Notes: generated by a model not told the origin, from the letters alone. A stretch of 64,000 nt of DNA from Clonostachys chloroleuca (GCA_037952775.1 JBANAY010000004.1:10168001-10232000); one strand, 5' to 3'. Positions 35,667 to 48,424 are shown, counted from the first letter of the stretch. Translations and numbers: made by a program.

Positions 35667-36918
35667 TCATTTTCCTTCTCCGCTATCATGTCGCTTAGCA
35701 GCGTTGCCCTCACTGGAATCCGATCGCTTCCGCTTGTTGGGATTGATGGAAGCCTCTGGAGTCTGAGAATAGTCCTCCTTGATCTCAATAGCGCTGTCTT
35801 TGGTGCTCCCATCCTGGCGCATCACCGTGCGCTGCCAGGTGATTCTTGGATCCTCCAACCTCACGGCAGTCTCACCCTCGCCCGTGAAGAAGGGCATGGT
35901 GTCGCTGCGGAACATGAGCATGGCGAACCGTGCAAAGAGATACTCCTTGGACATATCAATGATGCAGCCGGCGGAGCGATTATGGTAGAGAGTGACCAGC
36001 TCATCGCCCTCGCCTGGAGAAAGGCAACGGAGCACGAGGGGACCAACCTCGTTGGGTAGCTTCTTTCTGGGCACGACCGTGAACTGGCAGTGCTGGAAGT
36101 GCTTGAGCTTCTCAGGGTGGAGGCAAATCAGGTTGCCCAGATCGTCCATCGGCAGGTCATGTCTTGGACTGCGGCGATAGCTTGGCAGGGAGACAAATGT
36201 TAGCAGGGCAGTCAGCTTTTCAGTCAGGCCAGGGGCAACGCACATCTGCATGTCATTCAAGAAAAACCATTTCTCGTGCTTCTCGGGGATCAAGCGGGCC
36301 ACCTCGAGCTTGTTCCGGTCGGTCACTTTTTGGCCGCCCAAGTCTCGCTCGATGGCGCCAACCGCCCCGCCAAGCCTGTCGAAATTTGGCGGCAGACCCG
36401 AGATGGAGATCTCGGCCCAGGGCTTAGGGAGGTTCTTGTGGGGAAAGCGCCAGTTGTCAAACGATGGCACGACTGGATATTTGTCTAGATACATCCACCG
36501 TCAGCACGAGAGCTCTCCAACAGGATGAAAGCGCGAGGTTGAACAAGACACCGGACTTACAATCGGGCGATGTTCGGTCACCGACGAAGTAGTAATACTC
36601 TTCGTGGGTCCGTAGTACCTCGCCCTTGGTCGCCATCAACTTTAGATAGACGTTTCTCCTGGGTATCTTGAGGCCAATGTAGCCGTTGGGCCAGGTGTTG
36701 CCGGTGACGATGCCACAGGCGATGAGGGCGGTATCATGGTCAAACGCATGGACGGCCTTCACACCCTCCCAGGTGCGGTCGACGGCCCTGAACTGCAGTA
36801 GCGGCGGCGCGGTGGCTGGATACGCCGGATGGCGGATGACGATGTAGGGGCGCTCACTGCTGGCAGGGCGCGGGGCCTCGTCAGGCCGGACCTCAACATG
36901 TCTCCGCTGGGGATCCAT
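35667..36918 (-). CDS. HNH-endonuclease-family protein with degenerate active site
   Basis: Model complement(35667..36483+G at 36484, 36561..36918), that is exons 36561-36918 and 35667-36484, 391 residues. The N-terminus (IVIRHPAYPATAPPLLQF, then TALIACGIVTGNTW) is the usual head of a large fungal family annotated as HNH-nuclease-domain proteins. In that family the core reads about AHLIP...W...N.M and later LH..FD..F...VP. Here the equivalents are ARLIP near residues 182-186 with KWFFLNDM following, and HPEKLKHFQHCQFTVVP. The key His of the first block is Arg and that of the second is Lys, so nuclease activity is doubtful. The C-terminus is basic/Ser-rich with KRKR, a possible nuclear signal. 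Family members are numerous and mostly of unknown role in fungi. Assignment to the family is by remembered motif pattern, not alignment. Confidence 0.7.
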
Positions 36919-39700
36919 TGTAGCTAGTGGACGCCGGGAATAGTTGGTGGGTTGACGATGCTTCTGGTGAGAACGCGAGTGGCAGGGCCGGGGGCAGCCA
37001 GCGCTGTCTTGGTCATTGGGTCCGCGAGTCTCGAAGGTGTTGAGAATGATGTGTCAAGAGAGGGCAGTAGGCTCGTCAAAAAAGGACGGCACGAGCTGGT
37101 CAAGAATGCAACAATGAATTCCAGTGCATCTGCCGTACATAGTTGCTTAGCGGGGCGGGCGGCTGGGATCAGCTCTCAGCACCAGACATTGATTAATGGC
37201 ACATTGCTCACCGGCTGGGCCAGGACCAGCCAGGACCAGCCGCGACCCACCGCCATGCGGGAGGCGGCAGGGCTGGCGCTCATCAGGGAGCTACCTTAGC
37301 ACCCAACGTGGTACTTGAGGTAGGTAGCACCAGAGACTGACTGACTGTCTGAGGGGAGGGAGTGAGCGGAGGACGACTGTCTCAGCGGGCAAGGGAGGGA
37401 GTGAGAGCTCCACGGGACATGGAAGGGAAGGGAGGGAAACAAGGAGAGAGCCGGAGAGGCAGGGGGGCCTGTCTCCTCTAGGCTCAGCGCGGGTTGGCGA
37501 TGCTGGCACCCGGCGCCAGCAAATAAAGCTGCCCTTTGGCTCAGCCGGGAGCGGGCACAGATCGTCGAAACTTGGACGGACCGAGACCAGTTCCAGGAAG
37601 AGTGACGTGCAGACGGGCTGGGCAGCTCGACCGTCGCACCACGCAATGTCTGCGCGCGCAGTGTTGGTGGATAAAATTCCCCGACCAGAGCAGAGAGCAC
37701 ACACACATCCGCTCATCCATCCACCAGTGCAGGCAGTCCAGTCACGCCCAGCCCGGCCCAGCAAATGACCGGCCGTGAGCACTCGCCTGCCACCACCCAG
37801 CGTGTCCTCCAGGTAACCTCGCATGTCACCTTGGGTGTGCTCGCTGCAACAGCTGCAATGGACGTCTGCTACACTCTCCTCCAGCTGCAATGGTACAGTT
37901 TGATTTCGAGTCAATGTACAACTCAGCGGGCGGCCAGCACCGTCTCTCCGATTCCATCGATTGCACATTGCACCCTCACAGCACAGCACCAGTTCAATGC
38001 ATCATGGATGCAACACCAACACCTCCTCCCACGCCCCCCAGGCCTCACACACCCCCTGCCATCCCTCACCTCCCTCCCCACCACCGGCTCGAGCGGGCTG
38101 GCTCGCCCGCACTGGGTACGTATCTAGGTACCAGCTGCCAAGCCGGTCTCCGCGTAAGACTAGCCGCGCACGGGCCAGCCTCCTCAAAAACGATCCGTCA
38201 CCCACCAACAATACAGTCCCCCGAAACGGGCAGTTTAGTCTGTCGATCGCCGTCCAAGCTGCAAAATTATTCAACACAACACGCCGAGACGGCTGGGCTT
38301 GGGCTATAATTGCTCTGAGACAGATACTACGCGGAGCACCGTAGGCCTTCGTGCCAATTGGGCATGTCTGGCCTTGGTCTTGCTCGCTTTCCAGGTCAGG
38401 GCCGGTAAGCCTGCATCAGTCTTGACCGCTAGCCGGTGCGGCGTAGATTAGTAGTCGTCACAATGACAGTGGTATGCTTGATGACATGTTTCGGCAGATG
38501 CACGATACCGCTCAGCTCTGAGACAAACAACTCCGCTCTGTCTCTTCTTTTCTTTTCTCGTTTCGCGAGGCAGACGGAAAGGCAGCAGGCAGAGATTGCA
38601 AGCGTCAATTACTAGGTCCAGGGTTCGTCGTAACGCTCGTCGCCAATGTTCCAAATGTACTGGTACCTCGGCCTGTATAATGTTCGTCTTTGATAGACAT
38701 GTTTCACGACAGTGGTGGCTTGGTCGGCCGACCTAAAAGACGCCGATGATGAGCTGGCATTGCTTCGTGGCTCGATGGCTTGCTTGCTTGCTTGTGTAAC
38801 CAAAAAAACAAGCTAGGGTCTTGGGATCTGCACACAAGTTGTCGGCTGCGAGTTGTCTTGTTGCTTTTTTCTCGGAATGTCTGAGGCGTATGCAAGCCTT
38901 CGGAGGCTGACCAAGGAGGAACAAGTCCCAGACCCAACTACGGACACTCCTCGACCACGACACAGCGCGTGTGATGCCCAAGCTGATGGCCGTCGGATTG
39001 TCGTAATGGTTGTTGCCTAGATTATTGACTTTGTGGCTGGCTGCACGAAAAGGATAGTCCCCTCATTGGGCCAATGAAGGGGGATGGTAAGAACATGGAT
39101 AGTATCTTTTGTCTCAACTCGGCAGCCGTCGTATTCCGATGTCTCTTTGCTTTTCAAGTGTGGTTGACGGGATGTGCAGTTTTCAGGAAACCTGATTGCC
39201 TGAGAGAGAGCATGGTGCTCGGGGGAATGTGACGTTCAAGGAGGACATGGTACCCTGGGAGGACGTGATGTTCCAAGACAGTGTGATATTGCAACACGAG
39301 GTTCACTCTGCGGGATGCCCCGGGTGCTCTGGGCGAGGCATACGTACGGATGCTACCGTTGGCAGGCTCCTCGGACCGGTGGCAAGCAGACAAGGCTGCG
39401 GTGTTCCCACAAACCCCATTAACTTCGAAATTTACGACACATCGAAGCTATCTTTCGGAAGGACTCTGCTCGTCTGCGTTGAAACGACTGTGGCCGCTAA
39501 CGTGATAATACCACATTGCGCCCCTTCCCCAAACCCAAGAATTGAATGAGGATGGGGAAGTTTTCTAGTGTTAGTTTTTGTTTGCAGTTTTCACCAATTA
39601 TAGAGGGATTTCAAGGTCTGGATGTATTCAAGTAGGCTCTGTCAAATGAAACCAGTCCAGTCTTGGACAATTGTCCCAGCTCAGTGGTCCATACGCCTCC
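36919..39700. other. 2.8 kb spacer with a purine-rich tract
   Basis: No convincing gene. A plus-strand G/A-rich tract occupies about 37340-37475 and contains two copies of GGGAGGGAGTGAG. A short direct duplication (CCAGGACCAG) lies at about 37220-37240. The open frames of up to 232 codons on the minus strand are the reverse of this tract and are compositionally biased. Confidence 0.5.
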
Positions 39701-41685
39701 TCACCCTTGATGAACGGTCAGATGAGACTCACGGGCGTTGAACCAAAAGTGAAGATTCTCCCTCAGCTCACAAGAACGCCAACCCTCCCTGTGACAAGAA
39801 CCGGGCGTAACGAAATACTTGGATTCAAAAGCCACGTCCGATACTTCCACCCGTGGAGCAGACCACGGCGCGTTCTGGGCACGAAATTGTCCCTGATAAT
39901 AAAATAGCCTTGATGGGCTCTGATAGAGCATGACTGACTGCCGACCCCAACGACATTCACCCACAAATCTGTTCGTCAAGTCTTTATATGTGATGAGCAC
40001 CCCTCTGCAGAATCCGGGGGCTCCATCGGAAAATACGAAGACTCGGGAAAATGGGAATGGGAATTCCAGAGCTGAGGCATCGTTGCTTCGAGCGTCTGGA
40101 CTTCCTTACAGACTGCTGTCTGAGGCAGGTGGGTAGGTCCAGAAAGCAAATGGTGTGTTGGTGCTTCGTAGAGAAGAGTAGGCTTCCCTCTGACCTGGAA
40201 TGTGTAGTCTTCCGCTGGTCCATTTTTTGCGTTATACCATGGCCCGATGGTATATCGTCCCGATTGCAAATGGATCTTTTACATTAGCCACGCTCCATCG
40301 AGAAATATACAAGTACTCACAATAAAGCTGGGGAGCCTGCGCCTTCCCTGGCTGTATTGAAACCGAAGGCCTAGCGAAAGGACCTCGTCATCCGGTCGGA
40401 GAGGAACATAAAACCAAATGGGCGACTGCCTGAGCTGGAGAGGCCGCAGGCGCTCAAAGGTCTTTATAGCAAGGGGACTTTCACGTGTGTGCGCATGCAT
40501 ACTAAGCACCCCATGGGGAGAACTGAAAACCGTAAGCCCAATGCATTTCTTCAAGTCGATTGATACGAAATGGCTTACTGAGAAGAGGTCTGTGTGCAGT
40601 GCGAGTTCCGGTGATGGTCCCTCGGAATCAATGATCATTTCGTTGTTTGGAGGAACTTGGGATCTCCAGACCTGGACCTTTCGTCCAGGCGGAACAATCA
40701 AACGAGCTGGACCATACTGGCTAAATATTAGTATGCTGAGTTTTGCTCTCGAGGAAGGGGCGACCTCACCTTGAAGTCAACAGAAAATCCAGAGAAGCTC
40801 TCAGCAGGCCCACTGATGAAACGCAGTCCTTCTGAGCGGTAGTCGGGCCTGTCAACCAGTTCAGGAAGCCGGAGGATGTCCCTGAGCCCTTGAGAATCAA
40901 TGATAAGCAGAATGTATCCCTCGTTGATGGCCCTTGCTATTGGTAGATCTGGGCTGATGGTATTTGCTCCTGATGGCAGGCCATAATTCAGGGTCTGCGG
41001 CAATTTTGGCACCGGGCGTCGAGACCAGGTGTGTATTTCATCAAAGGAAAGGGTCCCAGCACAGAAATAGTCCCAGTTCATCCGGCGTGCAAGCTCGTAG
41101 ACGGTCGCGTAGCGCCAAAGAAAAGCGTCGTCTTCGCAGAGTTTGAGAATCATGTGCTGCACATTGGGGGGAAGCCTTGCAAGAGAAGGGAACACACGAG
41201 TAGCCGCTTCTATACGGGAGGTAGGGCTATCTGATGGGGGCAAGAGCAACGGCGGGAAGCGGTAACAAGGATTTCTCCAAGTACCTGCAGTCCATAACTT
41301 CAACAAACAATCTTGAGGTGCTCCTTTATCGTAAACAACATTGAGACAAGTCATTATGGCATGCTATTGCCTCGGGAGCATCATCACAAAGTGCGCAGCC
41401 ATCGGCCTCACAGGGGTAATAAGATTCGTACTCTCGTAAGATGCCCTTTGGCGCATAATATGGGGCAAAAGTTCCTATTATCCTATATGTCGTGAAAGTA
41501 GTATTGTCGAGTCTGGCCACTATGGCGATTTCGTAACTGGCTTGTAAGGGCCTGGATGGAGGGAAAGTCATATCAGCGGTCACGCTGTTTTCATACTCGA
41601 ATGCCCTCCCACAGGCACCGCACCGATGGTCGAAGGGAAGGTGAGTCGTGGGTATTTGAGAGGGTAAAGAGCTACACTCGAGCAT
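39701..41685 (-). pseudogene. Decayed paralogue of the Cys-rich gene at 46.3-48.4 kb
   Basis: From ATG 41685 the protein matches the intact paralogue to its right. It has the CGACG pair, then C-x4-C-x2-C-x8-CH (same spacing in both), LRDILRLPE-like and FSVDF segments, an intron at the shared position (GTGAGG donor, GCCAG acceptor before YGPARLI), MHAHTRESP, and SGRYTIGP after the next shared intron. Two single-base frame breaks are visible. One is an extra base at 41348-41349 just after CHND. The other is a missing base in the C run at 40000-40003, before the GECRWG segment. The product also stops early (39701), before the part equivalent to the last about 50 residues of the paralogue. The first intron of the paralogue is absent here. 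These lesions point to an inactivated duplicate rather than a working gene, although read errors in homopolymers cannot be excluded for the two indels. Confidence 0.75.
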
Positions 41686-43175
41686 GGCTGCTTGCAATAG
41701 CGCAATAGCACGCAAAGAATCAGTATTATGAAACTAGGACGGTGTGTGCTGCTAATTAAACAGTTGGAGACTTGGAAGGTTGGAAGAATGAATGCTTATG
41801 AAGAGCAGACTGCACAGACGAGACGGTTTGGTGTCAATGGTGAGAAGCAGACTTGAAGGGCGGAAAGGCTTATCGCTGTAACAAGATGAGCCATGTGAGC
41901 CGTAGCGAGTGGGATCATACAACCAGCTCAAGACAAACCATGCTAGGCGTCGTCGTGGGCCGTAAAGCTTAGCATTTGATACCTGGGGTATGTGCAGCCT
42001 CCGTGGCTTAACCACCAATTGCGAATATGACCATCGAGATGACAGGCATTGTGGCCAAAGTCGACATAATGGACGCAAGTCCATAGCTAGGCGGTCGAAG
42101 CGCAACACCATTCCCCAAACTTCCGCACTGAGCCTCTGAGGAACCGAGCTGTTGCGCTTGGTACACCCCCTTTGGCAAGACCATATGTGAGATAGTCCAC
42201 ACCAACACGGGCACAGTATGCTCGGCTTGTAGGTATAAATGCGGCACAGGAGACAAGATAAGCGTCAGCCTATCACAAGTGCCGTGAAGCTCATCCGATC
42301 GGCTAAGAGCATCTCGCTCACGCCCGCAGCGCCTCCACAGGTCGACTTTTTTCACATCGTCTAGGGCACTGTTATTGGTTGATGGCTAGCGAATATTACT
42401 CTCGGATGGTGGTTGGGGAGAGGTGTGTGTGAAGAAGAGTGCAGCAGCCGACCATAGCATCCCGGGACGGTAATTCGAAGTGTACCAGAGTTAATGCGCA
42501 TGCTCACAAAAGAGACGAGCGACAAACCCGTCCAATCTAGGAGCGATTTGCCGGCGACCCAGCCATGGGACGCCCCGATCAGTATTCCGACTTGTTTCAG
42601 CGATCGTCGAGAGCAGCTCGACAGCTACAGAGGTAAGTTTCCCATCAATACCCGAGCAAAAGGAGTCTCCGTTTGACAGCCTGCTGCGACAAGAATGACC
42701 AGACATGAGTTCTGCTCCTGTCATAAATCACACATTTGATTCTCCACTATCCATCCCACTTGCCAAGAGGATCTGCTGATTGGTGGGTTCCGTGCTTGTA
42801 CCCAAGCATCGCGACGGTGCATTGCAGAGACGTAGCGAGGTGAACTTTGTTGGGTCGCAGACTGACTGAATTGAGTCGGCCCATGCCCTCCCTGTAAGGT
42901 TTATTCGGCCTCAGCTCTGGCGACGTGTCTCAGGCTGTGTCGCTGATACTTGCATGGTAGGTATACTCAGACCGATTGAGAGTCTTTACGCACCGCAGAA
43001 GAGGGGACATCAGGCTGTAGTAATAGATAGGCCGCACGTTGTTAGCTTGCAGCGCGTTCTCAACAAGAAAAAAACACTTTCCCTCCTCGCATGCTAATGC
43101 CTCCCATTTCTTCATCCCCTGCCGCCTCCTCCCCATTTTGTGCATGAAGCGGCGTACGCCACTAGAGGGTACAAC
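41686..43175. other. 1.5 kb spacer
   Basis: Overlapping ORFs of up to about 119 codons show no motif. I see nothing supportable. Confidence 0.5.
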
Positions 43176-44245
43176 ATGCAGCAACAAGACACAGACACAG
43201 ACGCAGACAAGCTGAGGGTGGCGGCAGAAAAGCTCAGATTCTCAAGGGGCCACCTGAAGGGGCGCGACCTCGCCAAAATGAAGGTCGTCAAGAAAGCCTT
43301 CATCGAGTCTGAAAGGGAGCGAAATCCAGCTTCGCGCCAGACCGCAAAGGTGCATAAAAAGGTCGAGAGTGTGTTGTCGACCATATATGTCAAATGTGGC
43401 CCTCTCATGTTCATTCTGTGCTGCGTGGCTTTTAATGCGCACACGATGATAAAATGCATGCCCAGCGGCGGGATAAACAAGGTGATTGATGGGCTGGAGG
43501 AGTGGAAGTCAACCGACGAATGGAAGTCGCTTTCGGCGGACTTTGGGGGGAAGACCTCATCCGCAGTGTATTCGACCAGAACTTCGTGGCAGCACTACGC
43601 AAACTCGACCATACTCGTCTGGAAAAAACCGGCCTACGTACCCCAGTACGAGACCGCCGGCCATCGCAGCAGGTTGGAACAGACTGCTGGCAATTACAGC
43701 AGCCCGGAGAAGAGTGTCAGCCAATGCAGCAGCCCGGAGAAGAGTACCAGCCATTACAGCAAGCCAGTACAGAATGCCAGCCATTACAGCAGCCCAAAGA
43801 AGAGTGTCAGCCAATGCAGCAGGCCAGAGAAGAGTACCAGCCATTACAGCAGGCCAGTGCAGAGTACCAGCCATTACAGCAAGCCAGTACTCAACTCTTT
43901 CCAATCCTTCCCGCCAATGACCCTCCCACGGACCATGGCACAGCAAATGAGGGATTCTGGGCCCAGTCAGTTTCGAGTAGCCCGCCCTGGACTGAGCCGG
44001 CGAGCGATGGTGGTCTCAGCACTCCAGAAACCCACGGTCCTTACGGCAGTGCGCTGCCTGCTCCCATTGTCTACACTTCAGACCTGATGGAGGTGATGCG
44101 GATCGCCTCGACGTTCAACACTTTCAACCATCGCCTGGAACTATCGCCAGACAGCTACCCACGGTTGAAAATAACCATGGTGGTCGACTGCTCACCTGAG
44201 CAAGGCTGGTCTCTCACACAAAACAAGCTTCCTTCATCGCTATGA
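43176..44245 (+). CDS. Doubtful ORF with six 10-residue Gln-rich repeats
   Basis: Two long overlapping frames exist. The first (ATG 43176) begins with a basic, Lys/Arg-rich helix-like region (KLRFSRGHLKGRDLAKMKVVKKAF). The second, open from 43490 with ATG 43520, reads FGGLWGEDLIRSVFDQNFVAALRK and then six units of the type Q-P/A-x-x-E-C/Y-Q-P-M/L-Q, ending at TGA 44245. The halves may be one gene with an intron; a GTGTGT donor at 43369 and AG acceptors at 43499-43508 would keep the frame. It may instead be a broken gene. No family is recognised. Because the repeats leave more than one frame open, length alone is weak evidence for coding. Confidence 0.35.
43700..43893. repeat. 30-bp tandem repeat, six units plus a partial one
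   Basis: Units of 30 bp starting CAG-C/G-C-C, each with a GAGTGTCAG or GAGTACCAG core and ending ATGCAG or TTACAG, run from 43700 to about 43879. A seventh, partial unit follows. The length is a multiple of three, so unit gain or loss keeps the frame. Confidence 0.9.
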
Positions 44246-46267
44246 GCATAGCCGAGCTGGTGTTGGCTTGGACCTCTGAGTCGCGGCCTCCAGTATCAAG
44301 GCTGCTCTCGTTGTCCATACCAGGAATGCTTGCCGACTCTTGGGACTTGTTCACATCGACGTGTCATTTTTTGGGGGGAGTTGGGGTATGAGTTCAGAGT
44401 ACATAATTCTGAGTACATAACAGGGGTCCCCTCAGCACTAGCAGGCGTCAGTAGCCGCTTATAAATCAGAATGTGTTTGACTTACCAGCTCTAACAAGCT
44501 CTTTGCCTAATATTGAATGTATGTTTAGCCAGCCTTATTAAATCCAGAGCCATGACAACCTTGAAAAATTGTGAGTTGGATGTGATACACAGAGCACGGG
44601 TCGCTCAGATGGCCTGTGTGGCACCTCCGTTTTGCAGGGGCGACTGGCTGACTGCGGGGCACGCCTTTGGAGGCAGAGCACGCATTCATGGAACATTGCG
44701 GGTGCTCTAACTGTTCAGCTACCGAGAGGTGTCAACCCATCTCAAGAGGCCACACCCCTAAAAGCCGAGTTTCTCAGCTTAGGACCCTTTGGCTAGACCC
44801 CTAATTAGATCGGGTCGATCTTGACGGACAGGGGAAGCGGGCAATGAACCTTGTTTGCTGGATCTGGGCCGGACCAAGGCCAAGGCCAAGGCAGACGAGG
44901 CCCACTTGGTCAGCCGGGCGGATGTACCCAGTGCTGGTCTGGATCCTGATTGACACTGGGGCAGCCGACTTACTCAGAATCACCCATCAGAGACAGAAAG
45001 CGAGACAGACAGACAGACCATGGCATGTTGGCGCAGAGCATGCAATGAGACTCCAGCGGCGGCCTGCCAGCCCAATGCGACGGCGATCGGCTGACCTCCT
45101 TCCTTTTGCCCGGCTGAGATTGATTTCAGCCACCAAATTGCGAGGAAAGATTGGGAGACAAGTGGGAACGAGCCTAAGCCGGCATCGATCGGCTCACCAG
45201 TGGGGCACCTGACCAATGAGCAGTCCGACATCAGGCCGTTCCGCTTCACAACAATGCTTCGTTGCGCGCTCGAGCACACCTCCATCGCGCTGCATCTGCC
45301 CACTTTCCAACCAGCGCACACACACACACCAGGGAACCCATCGTTGTGTCGTAGTGCCTCCTCGACTGGAAGACATCATGCTATCGTCACTGGAAATACC
45401 ACCCTCAATGCCACGCCTGTTGTTCCATTCCAGCAGAGTAATGCTCCCCCACGCCTCCAACCCTGCAATGCAACCTCGTCGCACAAAGAACCGCAAGCTT
45501 GCGTTCTGCCACGATGGACACGTGAAGGGAGGGGGGATGCGGCCCGTAGGAGTCGGCCGGTTAGATCCATCGTACTAAAAGCCCTCGCCGTGGTTGGACC
45601 CCAGAGACAGTACAATTGGGGGAGATTCTACCAGGTTGGAAGGTGCCAATCAAAGGAAGCGACCCTCGCCGGACACTCCGTGCATGTTCCAGCGCACTTG
45701 TTGGGGTGGTTTCATTCACCGGAAGCGCGCCACCAGCCTTTGTCACTCCGCGTTCGCCTGCATGAGCTGCGCGTTGGACGGAGGAAGTTGGAGGGGTCTG
45801 ACACCGACGCACCCAATTTGGGCTCTGAGCTTGCAACCCAAGGGGTGGGGACAGACAGACAGCCAGCAGTCGATTCTGTCCATGGTTTCGGCGACAGGGT
45901 GTGTCCCAGCGGCTGATCAATTCATCCTAGACGACCGTGCTATCTATAGCCAGTAGCCACAGGTCAGGCTACAGGCCAGGCTACAGAGATTCTGATCAGT
46001 TCCTCTCGCAATCCCATTGGTTTCCGCTCGCTTCAACCAATCAATGACAAGCTATGCGTTCATCAGCTGGGATCAATCGTCGTCCTTTCACAAAGCACCT
46101 GATAACCAGTAGATACCGACCTACCAAGATGTGAAGGGCAACTTACTGCTGAGAAGCTTTTGGGACACATACAAGCGGTCCTCGTTGCAGATTCCCGTCG
46201 GAGTCTGCTAGAGAAAAGTCAATTGGACCTTGAGAAGCTATCTTGACCGTAGAACCCTCACATCCAG
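44246..46267. other. 2.0 kb spacer
   Basis: A plus-strand frame of 238 codons (45200-45916) overlaps other open frames and looks like chance. A short CA run lies at 45317-45329. No supported gene. Confidence 0.5.
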
Positions 46268-48424
46268 TTAGACATTCAAGACTCGTCCTTGCATATCGGA
46301 ACGGAGACCATCCAGATGTTCTGCTGCTAGTTCCCGCACCCCACGCTTCCCGTCGATAAACCCCGGGTTAAACTCGAGCATCTCTTCAGTTGTAGCTTCC
46401 TCAGGCGTCTCAATCTGGAGATAAGAGCCATCCGCCTTACTCCAAAAATGCAAAACCCCCTGCATCTCAGAATGAGCCCAGAAATGCGTAGGCCTCCTCT
46501 CAGCATCAAGCGGATAAAACCTGTCTACATCAGGATGTTCCTCAGTTGCGATGTCAACATAAACTGCTCCCATTAGTCCTCTCCTCCACTCTGTAGTATT
46601 GTGCGGACGGAAAACATGATACAGCTTGACTGGTTTCTGGTAAGTGGTCACAATGTCCAGGCCCAAACGGCACTGGCCAACAGACCTCTGCCACCCGTTG
46701 CGATATGTGAAAATAAAACCCACGCAGGGCCCGTTGGCCGCGGTGCGGAACACGTCCATTGACTCCACGTTTTCCAGTGGGGCCGAGGAGAGACAGCTGA
46801 CATCAAGTGGGCGCGATCCTCGTGCAGGGATGAAGCGATATTGTGCTTTGACGCCTGTCTGGGGAGAGACTGCAATCTGATTGATATGAGGCACAAGCTG
46901 GATATCTGACCACGGTTCGTAGATTAGAACAGGCCGTCCATGGGTCTCAAGCAGCACATCGAACACTGCCCCGTCACGGTGCGGTCCGATGACGTAGTGC
47001 CCGGATCGTAGGTGAATCTTCTTGGTCAGTTACGGTCTATCCAAATCCTTTCAAACACTCACCAGAAAAGTAGGAGTCAAGCCATCGCGGCCAAATCGCC
47101 GAAGCCGGAGGCCAATAGAAAGAACCTCATCATGCGCTGCCAGAGGAAGATAGAACCAAGTGACAGGACCATTGTAGTAGAGCCCCAGGCGCTCAAAGGC
47201 CTCGACGGCGTTGGGGCTCTCCGGCGTGTGCGCATGAATTGCGTGCACTCCATCGGGAACAATGAAAAAGGTAAGGCCGTCGCATCGCCGGAGATCGAGA
47301 GTTGTAAAGCGAGTTATAGGAGGCTTGTACATAAGATGCGGGGGGTGCGAGGGCTCATCCCCCGAGATTATTGTTCCACGGCGGAGGCCAGCAGGAGAAT
47401 CCCAAAGATTGATCTCCTGTGAAAAGAGAGGTATCAACCGAGCAAGACCATTCTAGACAGGTGTCAGTGATTCAATGAGCGCAACTCTGGCAGGAGTCTT
47501 CTAACCTGGAAAGCAACGTCAATCTTCGAGAATTGCTCGATGGGTCCTGAGATGTAAAGCATGTGATCAGAGCGGGCAGTAAGGTCCTCCATCGGCTTAG
47601 TAACCCAGCGGATCTCCCTGAGTCCTCGAGCGTCAATGATGAGTTGGAGTTCTTCTCCGTTACTGGCATGAGATACTGTTGGTTGGCCACCTCGAGTCCA
47701 GTACATTATATTGTCAAGGGGAAGAGTGGCGACAAATGGTCGGTCCGAGGCCATTTCGCTCATGAGTTGAAGGACTGATGCGTAGCGCCCAATCTCAGTT
47801 GGGCCGCTGAGCTCGACAATATATGTCTTCAGCTCAGCTGGAAGCTTCGCAAGATCAGGCCACTCCAATGCTTCCTTGGCACAGTCCATATAACTCATGA
47901 CATTATCCACTGGCGGTAAGCGCAACTCCGGGCAGTTGGCCCAAGGATATCTCCAAGTGGCTGCAACCCAGAGCTTGTGGGAGCCATCGCCATTTCCCAT
48001 GCTTTTCATCCAAAGGTTGAAGCAATCGGAATGGCATGTTATACTCTCACCGTTGACACCACAGATGGGGCAGTTTCCCAGGCGGCAGAATTGATAACGC
48101 TTGTCTGCCGAAGAGCCATCCTCGACCACTGCCCAGTGGAAGCGTTGATCTTTGGGCGACGGGAATGTCTGAGCATCAATCCTTATGAGAGCATTCTCAT
48201 GATGTTTCACTAGAGCAATTCAGTAACTGATCTGGATAGGAACATCTGATAATCATACAAGCAGTGATATTGGCACCAGGCTCAAACAATAATCCACAGG
48301 CACCACAGTTTGGATGGAGTCGGACATGTATCGGGCTTGGCTCGCCCAGTTCTGGCATTGGGGGCAGGGCAGGCCGGAAGAGTTCAAACACCATCCTTGC
48401 CCTTAACTCATCTTGTCTCTCCAT
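46268..48424 (-). CDS. Uncharacterised Cys-rich fungal protein (intact copy of a duplicated family)
   Basis: Model complement(46268..47020, 47063..47452, 47506..48209, 48259..48424), 670 residues. The introns are short (41-53 nt) with GTATGA, GTTAGA and GTGAGT donors, and all four joins keep frame. Residues 40-43 hold a CGAC pair. Residues 97-118 hold C-x4-C-x2-C-x8-CH-x2-C, which looks metal-binding and is preserved in the decayed relative. A helical block with PAELKTYIVEL (about residues 165-180) resembles the short Leu-rich helix seen in F-box-like fungal proteins, but I cannot call an F-box. The remainder is beta-rich, with HAHTPESPNAVEAFERL and SGHYVIGP as shared landmarks. I see no signal peptide or membrane segment. 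Role unknown; the pair suggests an expanding, lineage-specific family. Confidence 0.75.

Noticed and set aside
37291..37989. 232-codon minus-strand ORF
   Set aside because: It comes from the purine-rich tract and GC-rich DNA; the product is Leu/Pro/Ser/Arg-biased and overlaps other open frames.
45200..45916. 238-codon plus-strand ORF
   Set aside because: No motif, mixed composition, and several competing frames on both strands; treated as chance.
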